DNA of 64,000 nucleotides from Phorcus lineatus. Lineage: Eukaryota > Mollusca > Gastropoda > Trochida > Trochidae. The stretch lies in assembly GCA_921293015.1 (NCBI GenBank), contig OV121085.1, positions 17,323,731-17,387,730 on the forward strand. The letters are read 5' to 3'. The notes under the pieces were generated by a model. It was not told the origin of the DNA. It searched no databases and was given only the letters and a program-made list of their open reading frames with translations. The position numbers were made by a program, and so were the translations under genes. This document shows, piece by piece, positions 36,016 through 48,491 of this stretch (positions are counted from its first letter, which is position 1; each line of letters starts with the position of its first letter).

Positions 36016-39000
36016 CAATCTGTTGCAGCAGTCTTGGAGACAAACAGAGAAAGATACAGGAAATGCAGTAAGGCCTATCCTAGCAAGTCATTGGAAAGAA
36101 CTCTTAGGGTTTACTTTAGGTTATGATTAAAGATGTTATCAATGCAATACCTTTTTGTACCATTCAGTGCTGCAATAACAGAGATGACGAAACTAAATGG
36201 ATTTTAACATCTGGAGTTTAAGCAGTTTACATGTTCAAAATTGGCGTCATTAATGATGATGTCTTTTTCTGAACTTTTCTTCACTGTAATCATGCGCTGT
36301 GAAGAATCTTATTTCTTAAAGTCTTTTCAATTGATCCTCATCCCTTTTTTACTAAGAATTGTCTCCTGACGTCATGAACTTTTAAGTTGTTCGATAATCA
36401 TGCATGTTTCAGAGCCATTATGGGGCACTTCCTATAGTGATTTATGATTTATGGTGTAATCAATCCAAAGATGGCTGTCTGGCTTTGCTCAATCCATATG
36501 TATATCATATATCTATCAGGCGCAGTTACTGCAGTGTTATTAATGACAGTGAACTAAACATGAGCTGGAGGTGGCACTGAAGTATTATGAAGAGCAAACA
36601 AAATGATATACAGCTCACCAGCACAGTGTCGCTGAGAATTGCATTCACTCCCCATATGGACTCTAACTAATGTTCATCCATTATGCTTTCAATAATATGA
36701 TATAGTTTTCGAAAGTGTTTGTTAAATGAAATAATGCATATTTGGACTAGATTATTATGAATGATCAAGTTCTTTATTTTCATCATTTCAATACTTTGAT
36801 GAAGATCCTTATGCTGTTTTCATCTAGGCATATAATGCGAAATTCAGGATGCAGAAGCATTCGCTTGTGATGACTGTGAGAATTTAAAAAATGATTATAA
36901 TGATATATACATATATATAAATATCTTATATAAAATGATCTTATTTTATCAGTATCTCATCACCATTTAGATACAAATGGCTTTACGAAAGAACTTTCCT
37001 ACACTAATTTAAAAAAAGTTTTTATACCTTTTATTTCATAACAAAGGAAATAAGGAATCAAATATAAGCTAAAGTTATCAGCCTGTGATCATATATCTGT
37101 CAGTCAGGTCTTCCTTGTTCATTCCTTTTTTCATCATATCAATCGATAGAACTTTTAAAAGGATAATTGCTTAAAACTTATATATATTGCTTTTTTTAGT
37201 TTAAAACAACACATATAGGTCTTCTTATGGTTGGTGTAGTCACGTATTTTGTCATTATATTGATATAATAAATTTTGAAAAACTATTTTAATGCATTTTT
37301 TTGGTAACATCAATACTAAATTGAAAGTTTAAGTGTCTCTTAAGGTTTTGATATTTTGTAGTATCAGGGAAATACTATACATAGAATAAAATGACAATAT
37401 ACTGGATCAAAATATCAAATCATGTCAGAATTATTTTAAGAAAAATATTCTGCTGTGTTAGACACAAAAACCAACAAAGCATACAATCTTCTTTTGACCT
37501 AAGATATACAGTTCGATATTTTGTATTATCAATATTGCATTTTGTACATGCTAACAATTTTTTTTTCAAAATCAAGTCCATTCTTTCTTCATTAAATCAA
37601 TATCTTTACCATTGGATTTTCAAATTTAATATCTTACTTTGATTGATTTTTATGAGACAGATTTTATCATCAGACGTATGACATAGGTGCATGTAATATA
37701 TGGTTTGTTAGCATGATCCTTGAGCATTCATAAAACCTTTTTTTTATCAATATATAGATTTTTTACCTCATGAAATTTTCTTTTCTCATAAATCTTTCTT
37801 TTCATTCTCTTTGAGTTAAATAAACCTAATTCACTATAGCACGTACTTGTATGTAGCCTACCTGTTTGTTTTAAAAGCATTAGGAAATAAATAGATTTAT
37901 TTCTGTGTTATTGTTTTTGAAAAGTAATTAATATAATTTTGTAGATCTTTTAATATATAGTTTGGACACTCTTGTATTCTCATACACCAATGTCTTTATT
38001 TGATTTCTTGATGTTTTCAAAATTTTACACATTTTAAATTTAAGAGCCTTATCTATAGGCATCTGATATGCCATCTTGTTTTGAGGGAAATGATAAGAAA
38101 AAAGGAGCTGTAATTCTACTTATTTTACAACATTATAAAAAAACTATACATATGGATAGAATATTTACATATTTATGATGAGACTAATCAACAATGCCTT
38201 GTAATGCTATAAACGGCTTTACACACACATTGTGCCGATGGATGGCTTTATTTCTCATACTTGTTTTATTTTACTGAATGTGCCTTCTCATTTATCTGGG
38301 TGTCAAATCCAAATCAATCAAATAGATACCATAAATAACATGTTTCAACTCCATTATGTTACAATCATGAACTGATAACTTACATGTACAAACTAAATTG
38401 TCCGCTTGAATTTATTTCCACAAAAATATCCCTACAGGACTGACCTTTTATCCATGCAAAAATTTACAGCCATCAACTCTCTTACATTTACATGATAAAA
38501 TAATACAGCAATCTTAACTAAAATGCTAATCGTCCATAAATATTTATTGTTCACTAATGACAAGTATTTACAGATAGTTCATGTCTATAGTAAACTTGTA
38601 TACCTTAAAACAATTTTTATTTTGTTAAGAAGACTTAAATACAGAAATATATATCCTGATTTTATTTTTTTTCATTCTTTCATAACTGTTAATTATTTCA
38701 GAAGATGTCTGTCAAATACAGAAGATGTTTATATATATTTTTTTCATATTTGCATTTCTTAAGAAGATGTTTATCAAATATACAGAAGATGTTTATATAT
38801 TTACATTTACATATTTGCTTTTATTACTCTACAGTAAAACAAGACACCCTTCAATTCCTCCATCTTAAAGAACAGGTTTTTTAGACAAAAGATGAATTTT
38901 TATGCTTCTTGAATAATCAATGCACATGTGTCTTATCATATATAAATGATGACGTCAAGGGAGATATAATGTAACACAGGCTGGTATATACATAATGTAC

Positions 39001-40338
39001 AGCCACATCCATAATCAATCTAATATTGTGACCTTTACAAGGGCAAGGTGATTATAGATTTTTCATCTTATACTTATCAATTTTTTATTATACAATTCAC
39101 CTCATACCACTTTCCTTCCTGCGATGAAGTGACCTTTAAAGATACTGGAAATTTGATATTGTCATTGAAAGGTCACCTTCCACATGTATTTGATAAAAAT
39201 AGTCATTTTCACTGCATGGATTTGACTAAGGCTGATCAATGAGACAAGATTACATAACAAGTTAACATAAATGTGATTTAATAAGGTTTTCAAATGTTTA
39301 TATGAAAGGAGTTAAATTCCTGTGAAAGATTCAGAAACCTTATCTCAAATCAACAAAGCAAATAAATTCCTACCATATATTATCATGACTTTGTATAATC
39401 ATAAATCATAAATAAAGTTATAAAGTCATGCAGTCCCCTGTTCTCAACCCCAAATGTCATGTCAAAATCCAATACTTCATACACAAACTGAGCCTGTCCT
39501 TTCATCCTTCTAGGAGGTAACAGTCACTATTTCTTGAAAAATCTAAACATGAAGATGCTGACCATGCTTTTTGACTCTTAAATATCAGGTATCTTAAATA
39601 TCAGGTATCAAATTATTGACTTTAGGCAGTAATGTTAACCGAATATCAATATGTGGCAAACTTAAACTTATTGGGGACTAAGTGCCACTTTCTGAAGGTT
39701 CCCTTACTGAAAGAATCTATTAAATACTTACATATGATCCATTAAAATGAATTGCTAATTCTTATTTTGAATGATAAAATAATGAAAGAAATTTGTTTTT
39801 AATTAGGAACCACAGAATCCCTAATTGAACAATTTCATATGACATATTACCTCAGGAGTCCATAGACTAGATTTCAGTTTTTGGGCTTACCAGTTCTGGA
39901 GGAGACGACAAAAACGAGACCATTTCTTCCCTTATATTACAATCTATAATCCCACAGTCAAGGTGCCTGTACACAAGTTTCAACCCTCTGACGCAAGCAG
40001 TTCTTAAGAAGAAGTGAAAAAGCAAAACCTTTAGGAATGAATGACTACAGCCAGCCAGACTGAAAATGCCATGCCATGTCATAATGGGATCAGGCCTTCT
40101 TGGCCTACTGAGCTAGCATTTAAAAAATAACATCAAGCATAAATTTGGTCAATTATCAACATAGATAAGGTAAAAAATAGGCTTACATAACTATCTGCAT
40201 CAACACTTAGATGCTAACTATGGAGAAAGCCTATTTACAAATGTTATTAAAAAGATATAATTTCTGTGAGACAAGCTTGAAGCATCAAGTTGATGAATCA
40301 AGCAGGCAGATTGTCATCGATCCCCTTTCTTCTTTCAG
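36016..40338. other. AT-rich stretch, nothing assigned
   Basis: About 4.3 kb of AT-rich text. Small features are a 16-bp tandem duplication (CTTAAATATCAGGTAT) near 39576-39610 and an AGAAGATGTTTAT duplication near 38700-38800. The block at about 39845-40090 is related to the dispersed repeat at 63715-63890 (shared CTGTACACAAGTTTC-type text). Confidence 0.4.
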
Positions 40339-40704
40339 AAAAAGTATTTTCATTTAAAAGTCCAATAATTGTGAAACATTATCGTCCCTCAGCTCAATGA
40401 TGTTCTTGTATTACCCTGGTGATCTCTTTATCATTCCTGTGAAATGATATCTTCCTTTGTCTTTATCACTTTAGATCCTGACCTTTTGCAAGAAGAGGAA
40501 AAGATTGGTACATTGGTTGGCAGATTTGATAATGGGACAAGATATTGTATGGCATTGATTAACGTCTTCAGTATCTGCTGTACAGAACTGCTTCATGGCT
40601 TTGGTGTGATGCGATATTCTGGTCAAATTTTAATATTTGGCTGTATCTTAATATTGATCCAAACAGTTTTTGGACCATCCTGGCAAGCAGGACTTATGGT
40701 GTGA
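40339..40704 (+). other. Two weak plus-strand exon candidates
   Basis: The first is a strong acceptor (TTTCTTCTTTCAG) before 40339; phase 1 stays open for about 20 codons to TGA (40398-40400). The second is an acceptor (CTTTGTCTTTATCACTTTAG) before 40475; phase 1 is open to TGA at 40702-40704, starting DPDLLQEEEKIGTLVGRF. Either would fit the phase left by the exon at 32756-32853. Neither shows a recognised domain. The distal part of the second frame is hydrophobic and Cys-rich and may not be coding. Confidence 0.2.
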
Positions 40705-43700
40705 AAAATCCACCAGCAGCCCTTGCAATTTGTTGACACTGAATCTAATTAGAGTCACACAAGCCATGCAGATCACATCTTTAACAAGTCCCATTTGAAA
40801 TAAACACGCAATAATGGCATCTGGGCAGGCAGCTATTTTGAACTCTATATTGTAATAAAAGTTTAAAGGGACACCGAGTATGTTGTTGGGGTCAAATATG
40901 TCAAACTTCATATATGGTGTTAATCTATGGAGAAGTAGTGGTTGTCTTTGAAATCACTGTCTAATTGCTGATCAGTGCAGCATGGAGGCAATTAACAGAT
41001 TTAACTTGTAATTTAAGATCAAACACTGAACAATGGCGTCTGTGCCAATGACTCAAACATAATTTTGTAAATTTCATAAAAAAGGAAAAATATTTGTTGA
41101 TAGTGTTTAGTACATCAATTAACAACTATTCACGTAAATTAGATGCAAACTTTGACTTATTAACATCTTTATTGCATTTTTTCTATTACCCCTGAAAATG
41201 AGAAAATATCATTTTGAAATAGAGAAGCAAGTTTAGAAACAATTTTATAATTGAACTCGAGTCAGATGGAATTTTGGCTCTAATTCATCAAAGTAAAAAT
41301 TGGTCATTCTTTTAGTTCCATGTAACTAAGACAGTGCAGCATTTTCTACTCACTTTCTGAACAAAATCCATTTAACTATATGCACATGATTCCTTCAATG
41401 ACACCCAGCCTTATAAGACAAGACAAGGATTGAACTAAAACTTCTCTATTTGTTAATTACATTTTCATTTGAGCTACACAGTCAAAGAAATTTATTTACA
41501 TCCCAAATGGTGCTGAAACCTCCCCTTTATCAGTTGCTTGTGTGCCTAATCTCATGTCAGTTTCAAGTTTCAAAATTTCTCAACTCATGTGGAATTAAAG
41601 CAGGGTAAGGATTTTTGGTGAACCAGAAAGTAGCGTAGTTGAGGGTGGCTTTTTTCACAAACAGCCTAACATTAGAAGGACCTGTTGTGATTTCAAGGAA
41701 ATTCTGAATAAATATCATTGATGTATTTCAGACAAGTTTTACAAATTTTAGATTCCTTTCTTGAATTCAAAGATAAATCTAAATAATGTCCTAATAGTGA
41801 TAAAATAAGGCCTGAATTTTATTATCTAATTTGATGGTGTTAATCTGAGACACTAAAACTTCTGATTTTTTCATCAATCAATATTGTAATTGCAAATTTC
41901 ATTTTATAGAAAACAATGTTATTTCTCTTTGACTGGAAGGTACATTAGGGCTATATTCCTTTTATTATTCAACAGGGATCACTTAGACAAGCTTTAAAAC
42001 TTGAATGTTATGATGCTGTTTTAAAAAATGTGGCTGTTTTGAATCCGATAATAGCAAGGTCTATAAAAATAACTCTGCCTAAGAGAATATCCTGAATTAA
42101 TTTAGTATCGTTTGCTTGAAAATTCATAAAATTGGATTATGTAATGGATATAAGTGCAAAGACCAGTCTTATAACAGCAGATAACAAAAAAATATATGTT
42201 CTAAATAAATAACTTTTCAGTTACCAAAATTATCATTATATTGAATAAATATTTATGATATTGAATATTTAATATCATTTTGTTAATATACTTACTAAAA
42301 TGTCATCTTACTAAAGGACATCCTGCTACATGAGCAAATTTGAATCCACAGAGTAACTTCAAATACCCTGATATCCATTTTAACAAAAGTCTTGTATAGC
42401 TCTACACATAACCTGATATAGAAATGACTTGCATCCAGCTATAGCGGCACTATCAAGATGGAAAATCATTCCAACTCTTATATTTTCTTCAAGTTCCTTG
42501 CACAAAATTTGTATAGAGAATCTCTTGTTCTGATATCAAATATATCTATGAGTGTTGATGTATTTGATATCAGAAGACACGAGGTTGAGATTCTATTTAT
42601 CATCCGAAATCATTTTGCCTTACCTTTCCGTGAAAAATGAATAATTCTGAACACTGTAGTACTCTTAGACTCTCAATGCGGTTATGTCATTGCACTCTGA
42701 TGTCATCATGTTTATGGCATCATAGCATTGTGATGTCATTACTTGATGATGTAAAACTATTGTGATGTCATGAACTTGACTGTAACAGGGCATTGTTCAA
42801 AATATACTGTCAAAACGTTATCTCCTAGGAGATATCGCTTGATCTTCCACTATCGATATCTCCTGTGGAACACAGTTTTGGATGATAAATGCTAATAATA
42901 GCCAAGCATAACCAGCTTTTAACGATATAAGGCATTTGGCCTGATAAACATCAGGGTGTTTTAAGGAGCTCTGAGGATGAAAATACAGTGTAGCAGGATT
43001 GATAAAACACAACAAAGACAAAAGTGACAAATATGTACTGATAATACTGATACCAGAGGGCGCCAAACAGTGTCATTATTCTCGTTTGTTTAGAGTCTTA
43101 GGGGAGCAATGGAATCAGAAAAGATCTTTATTTTCACTCCCTGGTGACTATGGGTCTGATGCACACATGTAAAACAAGCTTTTTATCTCTGAATACTTCG
43201 CTGGTAAACCTACAGTGTTCATCAACACACTTCAATCATATCGTTCATTGGATTTAAACCAATATTTTACAGGAATATTGAAGTGACAGTGAAAATCCAC
43301 ATAGAAATATAGATATCCGTAATATTGAAATTTTCTTATACCAGTGAAATTTGTATGTACGAAGGAAGCTTTATCATATATATGAAATATGTTTGAATAT
43401 ATGTAAAGAATTAAGTCTTTCTATCTCATACTTATATTTCAAGTAAAAGAAGAATGATATCAATGATGTTAATATCTCTCTCTTATATCAGTGTCTATGC
43501 AAAGGCTGAAAAGAAAGCCAACTCGAGAGTATAAATTTGTCAAATAAGATCTCAAAATAAAAAAAAAAATCCTTAATGAATTTTACAAGGTTGCATTTAT
43601 TACTTCATTCAAATTAAACAGATAAAAACAAAACAATGTGTTTCTTTTCATAAAATGATGTTTTATGACTATAAAATCCTTGCCAAATATATTTTCAGAA

Positions 43701-44253
43701 TAACATATTGCGATACATATTGATTTAGATGATAGATTAATTGATTAAATGAAAGAAACAAATGTTTCCTCTTCACTATCAAAACTAATAATTAAACCAC
43801 TTGTAATTTTTCAAAAGCAACTTTTATATAATAACTTATACTTCCTTGAGGAAGAGGATTACTACATTCAATTGATTCCAACTGATGCACCAGGTTTCAT
43901 TTTCAGTATATTAATCTGCCTGAAAAGAGTTCAGTGTGTTTTGAAACCAAGGATACACTGTTTATCTACCATATATATAGCTTATGAAGTTTGAAATCTT
44001 GCTAAGAAGATGTTTAGTCCCAGATTCTCTTGCAAAGGATTGGGGAATGGGATATTTTTTCTGGTGACATACAAGCATAGATCAGCCCTTTTTGATAGTG
44101 ACTTCCCTTTTTTAGGGTGACTCACCTTTCCAATTTCCTGGATCCAACACTGCCCTTGTGGACATTTAAGATGTTTATATTTATAAAAATGCTAGTTTTT
44201 GAATGACAAATCTTCATATACGGGTTGACACAGCTTCTTGTTTCTTTTTCCAG
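40705..44253. other. Stretch with a short TGATGTCAT minisatellite
   Basis: At about 42665-42770 the word TTGTGATGTCAT and close variants recur four or five times at uneven spacing. No gene is supported elsewhere in the stretch. Confidence 0.4.
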
Positions 44254-44414
44254 TATAATGCATGCTTGAAAACAATAAAAGAATCTGTAGCAAATAATCT
44301 CACTCCCAGATCGCCAGCAAACTATAGCAATTATCTTTCATTTGGATTCATGAAGGTTGGAACAAATTGGTATTAACAAACTTTGTGTAAAAATCAAAAG
44401 AAATTAGTCATCAG
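44254..44414 (+). other. Exon-like segment with strong splice signals, plus strand
   Basis: A long pyrimidine tract (CTTCTTGTTTCTTTTTCCAG) ends at 44253, and CAG|GTAAGT follows 44414, giving a 161-bp candidate exon. One frame is open for the first 40 codons (YNACLKTIKESVANNLTPRS...) and stops at TAA (44374-44376), 38 bases before the donor. As an exon it would therefore be penultimate with the stop inside, or non-coding. The product is not recognised. Confidence 0.3.
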
Positions 44415-46032
44415 GTAAGTACTTGAACACTTTAGGTTGAGGTGATAGCTGTGGAAATATAATTTGTTTCTATGTTCAAACAACCCCTTCATCAGTCTGA
44501 TTCAAGTCTTTATTTATCTGGAAGCCAACGGATTAATATCTCATCATTCATAAACAATAATTCTTCATAACAAATGACCCATGAAGCTCCTTAATATCAC
44601 CCTGCACAATTAAAGTTAATTGTTGCTTTACTAAGAGGAGTGTCTGTGGGAGATTAATAAAAGAAAAATATAATTATAATCCTTACAATTTAAAAAAATC
44701 AAGTTATGAATCATAATTACACATTTAGAGCTTCATTCTAGCCCATTTTTATATTCAGAACTCCAAAACCTTCTTCTGGTCCTTATAGAATTCTATATTC
44801 ATTATTGTTCAACTTTGATCTTTATCTTTACCCTCAATACTGATGATGAATATAACAACTTGAATGGTCAATCAATGAATTGATATCAATTGAATTAAAG
44901 ATCATGATTTTTAATCCCTGTTTTAATTGTCCTGATCTAATAAACAATAATCAATTGCCCAACATTAAAAAGATTTGACACTGTTATTTATCCTTTGCCT
45001 TGGGTTCAACTGCAAAGACACCAAGTGCTAAGAGATCAATACATATGTGTAATTGTATTTCCATTGTTGAGTATATCTACTACAATTGATTGGTTGAAAT
45101 AGAAATTAGCCTTCTCTGAAATACATAATATGCTATTTAACATGCAATAAGTTAAAAAATGCTTTCAATCATAAAATTAATGATGACAATAGACAGACAA
45201 CAACAACAATGAAGCAATGCAAGCTTGATAGTTGATGCTAGCCATAAAAGAAGGCGAATAGCTTTTGGAAACACAAAAATACACTGCCATAAGGAGAACA
45301 TTTTTAAAGTAATACAATGCCTGTGTAACTTATTTTATAGATCAATAAGAACAATTTTTATGGATGAGCAACTTCTTTATTCTATGAATAAATAGGTTCT
45401 TATGTCATTGTCAAGCAGGTGTTGCTTTCCCAGAATAAGATGCTTATCCATTAAAATTGTGCTTATTAATCTATGAAATAAAATTTCAACGCATTGATAA
45501 GTCACTTTTGAAGATATCAATATAATCTGGGGGAGTAAGATGTTCCTAGTATTTGAATCCAACCCCTCCAACTCCCCCTCCCCCCCCCCCCCTCCACTTT
45601 TAGACAAAGTATAAAATATCAGATGTTAAATGGGTGTCATCCCCTGCTCCCTCTTTTATAATTTCCAGATCTGCTACTATAATTTTTTAATACATTATTT
45701 AACGAGCAATCAATATCCTTATACCTACAGAGGCAAGATAACGTCTTGAGTGATTAAGTGGTTGTCTGTGGCTCATTAGTTTAAATGATATACTATAGAT
45801 TAGAGAGCAGCATTCCATTCATTACTCCCTATAGAGTCAATATGAGGGTGATTAAGCATATAAAGGTCTATAAGTTATTCATATTGTCATGATATGAACT
45901 GTAACTGAGAATTGAAATTGTTCTGGCTGTTAATAGAATTCTTATCTTCTTTTCATACAAATACGATTTCTTGTTTAATATGATTCGAAATTTTTAGTAA
46001 AAGGTTGTTCTTATCAACAACAGTTTCTAATT
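44415..46032. other. Intergenic stretch with a poly(C) run
   Basis: A (C)12 run with flanking CTCC text lies at about 45570-45597. A Gly-rich minus-strand frame over it is a composition artefact. Otherwise nothing is assigned. Confidence 0.4.
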
Positions 46033-46389
46033 TTTTCAGAAAAAGTATCGGCAAACTTAATGCTTATAAGTTCTTCTTATAATCTTTTGTTATCTGTATG
46101 TGTAATGCGCTACATATGTAGCATGCAGTCTATATGTATGTAATGTATCTACGCAACATATGTATCTATGCAATGTATTGTGACGCCATAATTGTTAATC
46201 ATGACGTCATAACCGACTCAACGTCATTCACCTGATGAGACCTTATGGTCGAAAGTACTTGTGAATAAATCATCTTGGTTTTCTTCAACAAATGTGTTTT
46301 TCTATATATATATATATATACACACACACAATATTTGAAAAAGAGTTCACAAGTATACAGTATTATATATTAAAAGTATTAAGTATTAT
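46033..46389. mobile_element. Penelope-like/retrozyme-type remnant carrying a hammerhead ribozyme
   Basis: The 15-mer CAACAGTTTCTAATT occurs at 46018-46032 and 46390-46404, directly flanking this 357-bp interval as a target-site duplication. Inside are a hammerhead motif (46226-46266), a (TA)n(CA)n run (about 46303-46330) and, at 46346-46355, an inverted copy of ten ribozyme bases (TTCACAAGTA). Hammerhead ribozymes are known in the terminal repeats of Penelope-like retroelements and in retrozymes. No reverse transcriptase or GIY-YIG ORF is present, so this would be a heavily truncated or non-autonomous copy. Confidence 0.5.
46226..46266 (+). ncRNA. Type I hammerhead ribozyme
   Basis: All parts of the hammerhead consensus are present in order. 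Stem I 5' strand is ATTCAC (46226-46231). The core CTGATGA follows (46232-46238). Stem II is GACC/GGTC with loop TTAT (46239-46250), and then GAAA (46251-46254). A very short stem III (A-U and G-C closing a 2-base loop, 46254-46259) follows. CTT (46258-46260) is an allowed NUH cleavage triplet, and the stem I 3' strand GTGAAT (46261-46266) is the exact complement of the first strand. Opening through stem I makes it type I. Tiny stem III helices are known in retroelement hammerheads, which often act as dimers. Predicted cleavage is after 46260. Confidence 0.7.
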
Positions 46390-46553
46390 CAACAGTTTCT
46401 AATTGTATTAAATTAGAATATATATATACATATTTATATATATAATTGTTTTTTTAATACTTTTAACTTTCATATCAAGTTGTTTTTAACAATTTTTACA
46501 ATTTACACAGATTTATATATATGATTATATATATATATATTTATATATTAATA

Positions 46554-46919
46554 TACCGTATTCGACATGATAAGCGATAAAAAATTGGTAAAAGGAGGCG
46601 CTAATTAAAACGATACAAAATTGTCCTCAAGTTTAGTCTTGAAAGTGGTTTCTTACGATATCCCGCGATTTCTTTGAAATATGGTTTTGTAACTTTTATC
46701 ATTTTGATGGTGCCTGGGGGTCTTGAAATAACCTGTATTCTTCACTTTACTGGAAGTAAAAGACTTATTGCAAGACTGAAAAACCTTCTTCAATGAATCA
46801 GCATGCAAGGTAAGCAATGTTGAGAGGTGGGCGCTAAATTAGGACGCATATTATTCAGTCAAAAACGTGGTGGGTGGGCGCTTATAGGGGAGTGGGCGGT
46901 TATTAAGTCGAATACGGTA
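46554..46919. mobile_element. TA-flanked MITE, family A copy 2 (366 bp)
   Basis: Same ends as the element at 14691-15061 (TA-CCGTATTCGAC ... GTCGAATACGG-TA) and the same interior in the same orientation. It lacks the 11-base CCTGGGGCGCT block near the left end. It inserted in AT-rich sequence full of TA steps. Confidence 0.85.
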
Positions 46920-47720
46920 CATTTATATAAGATATGTTAGAATTTGTAATGTATATTAAAATAATGTTCTTTATATTATTCTATGTCAATGTGAAATTTG
47001 TCTGTCTCTGTTTTCTTGATTAATTTCATATAATTTTTTGCTCTTGTACCACCATGGGTTGGGTTGAATAAATGAATCTGAATCTGTTGGATTCCTAACC
47101 ATCTCCAATGCTTTGTAGCTTTTTCTCAAAGAGGAATTTTCCAATCCACAAAGTCAATATCTTGTTAAATCATTTGAAATGACATTCATATACCCTATAG
47201 GTAATGTATTATTCCATAATGCATTATTACTATGACTCCACAAACAGTATAAGAATATTAATATTTTCTAATGTCAAAGAAAATATTATACAAGTTATTA
47301 GTTCTCATAAAAACATAGAAATAGAGCAATTGGTTCTGTAGCTCATCAAGATTCATACAATACAATAAAAAAGGAGGAAAACGGGCACCATTTGAAGAGA
47401 ACAGGCCAAAAAAAAACTTGAAAAAATAAATCACCATAAAACTACTCTTTCAGGTCAGATGATTTCTTCATGATATGATTATTAATGAAGGTGCATAAGA
47501 TAAACAGTAATTTGAAATTTTACCATGTCAAAAAGAGAAAATATATATGACAAAACGTGATCATCTGTATAGTGTTCAAAATAGAAATTCAAGTTCTCTA
47601 AGTACATTTTACATTATTGAGCATACCAACAAGTACACAAACATGATCAATAATTCATGAAAACTCCAAGTGATAAGAAAACTTACCACAGAGACCTTTC
47701 TCTCATGAAAAGTTTTTTTT
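46920..47720. other. Stretch with a retroposon-like tail
   Basis: TTGAATAAATGAATCTGAATCTG-type text at about 47063-47090 resembles a short-repeat 3' tail of a non-LTR element, but no body or duplication could be fixed. Otherwise nothing is assigned. Confidence 0.3.
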
Positions 47721-48491
47721 CATGGATAATTTATTTGAAACCAATTGTAACCTTGGGATTGGGATGATTATCAATACAAATACAGTTGCATGCCAAAAGT
47801 TTGTTCACATACCTGAATATACTAGTGCAAATATCATGTAATTTGAGATGCCTTTGAGGTATCGTAGCATTGGGAAAAAGGAACGTATAATATTGAATTT
47901 TCAATACACATGTGCAGATTCATTCTTTTCCTTTAAGGCAAAGGTTTATCGTACCCCATAATTACCCATAACAGTTTTTGCAGGTCATTGAAGTGACCAG
48001 GGTCAAAATTCCGAAAACACTAATTTTTATTTTTCTCCATAAAATCTTTTTATAAGTTATTCAACATTAGTCACGTTTGTTCCTTAGAACAAAATCAATG
48101 TGATTATGTTGGTTTTAATCTCAGAGAGTCGATATGAAACATTTTATTCGACATTAAACGAAATAGAAATTTCCAAAATGTGACCCCTTCTGTCTATATC
48201 ATTATGTCAAAATTCGAATTTTTGCACGAGTGACCAGACAATGCCAAAATGAGTTCAAGAATGGCTATTTCCATTCTCACTCTTGCTGAAGTTATTCTAT
48301 TGATGTCAAAATGAAACCCAAATTACGTGATATTTGCACTACGATTCAGTGGTAAGTGAACAAACTTTCGGTATGCAGCTGTACAACTGGAAGACAGAAA
48401 CAGATATAGAATTACCAGTACTATCTGTCAGTACATCTCTATTTTTCTGAGTGTTATGTTGAAGTAAATGGTTTATTGCATTGATACTTTC
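47721..48491. repeat. Tandem duplication, unit 1 (interrupted by a Tc1-like MITE)
   Basis: Without the element at 47781-48383, this unit (CATGG...GATGATTATCAATACAAA | TACAACTGGAAGACAGAAAC... to TTGCATTGATACTTT) matches unit 2 at 48492-49043. The two lie head to tail without spacer. The last 100 bases are nearly identical between units. Confidence 0.85.
47781..48383. mobile_element. Tc1/mariner-like MITE, family B copy 1 (603 bp)
   Basis: Starts TA-CAGTTGCATGCCAAAAGTTT and ends with the inverse (AAACTTTCGGTATGCAGCTG-TA). The inverted ends run about 28 bases with few mismatches, and TA is duplicated. CAGT...CCAAAAGTTT ends and a TA target are typical of Tc1-like transposons. There is no transposase ORF. 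The empty site is visible in the neighbouring duplicate unit near 48931-48940. A second copy lies at 53888-54506. Confidence 0.9.

Noticed and set aside
42818..43066. 82-codon minus-strand frame beginning near a CCAGAGGGCGCCA motif
   Set aside because: It starts only at TTG, is hydrophobic without a clear topology, and has no splice borders; the GGGCGCC text looks repeat-derived.
45377..45607. Gly-rich minus-strand frame
   Set aside because: The Gly run comes from a poly(C) tract; the remainder has no recognisable feature.
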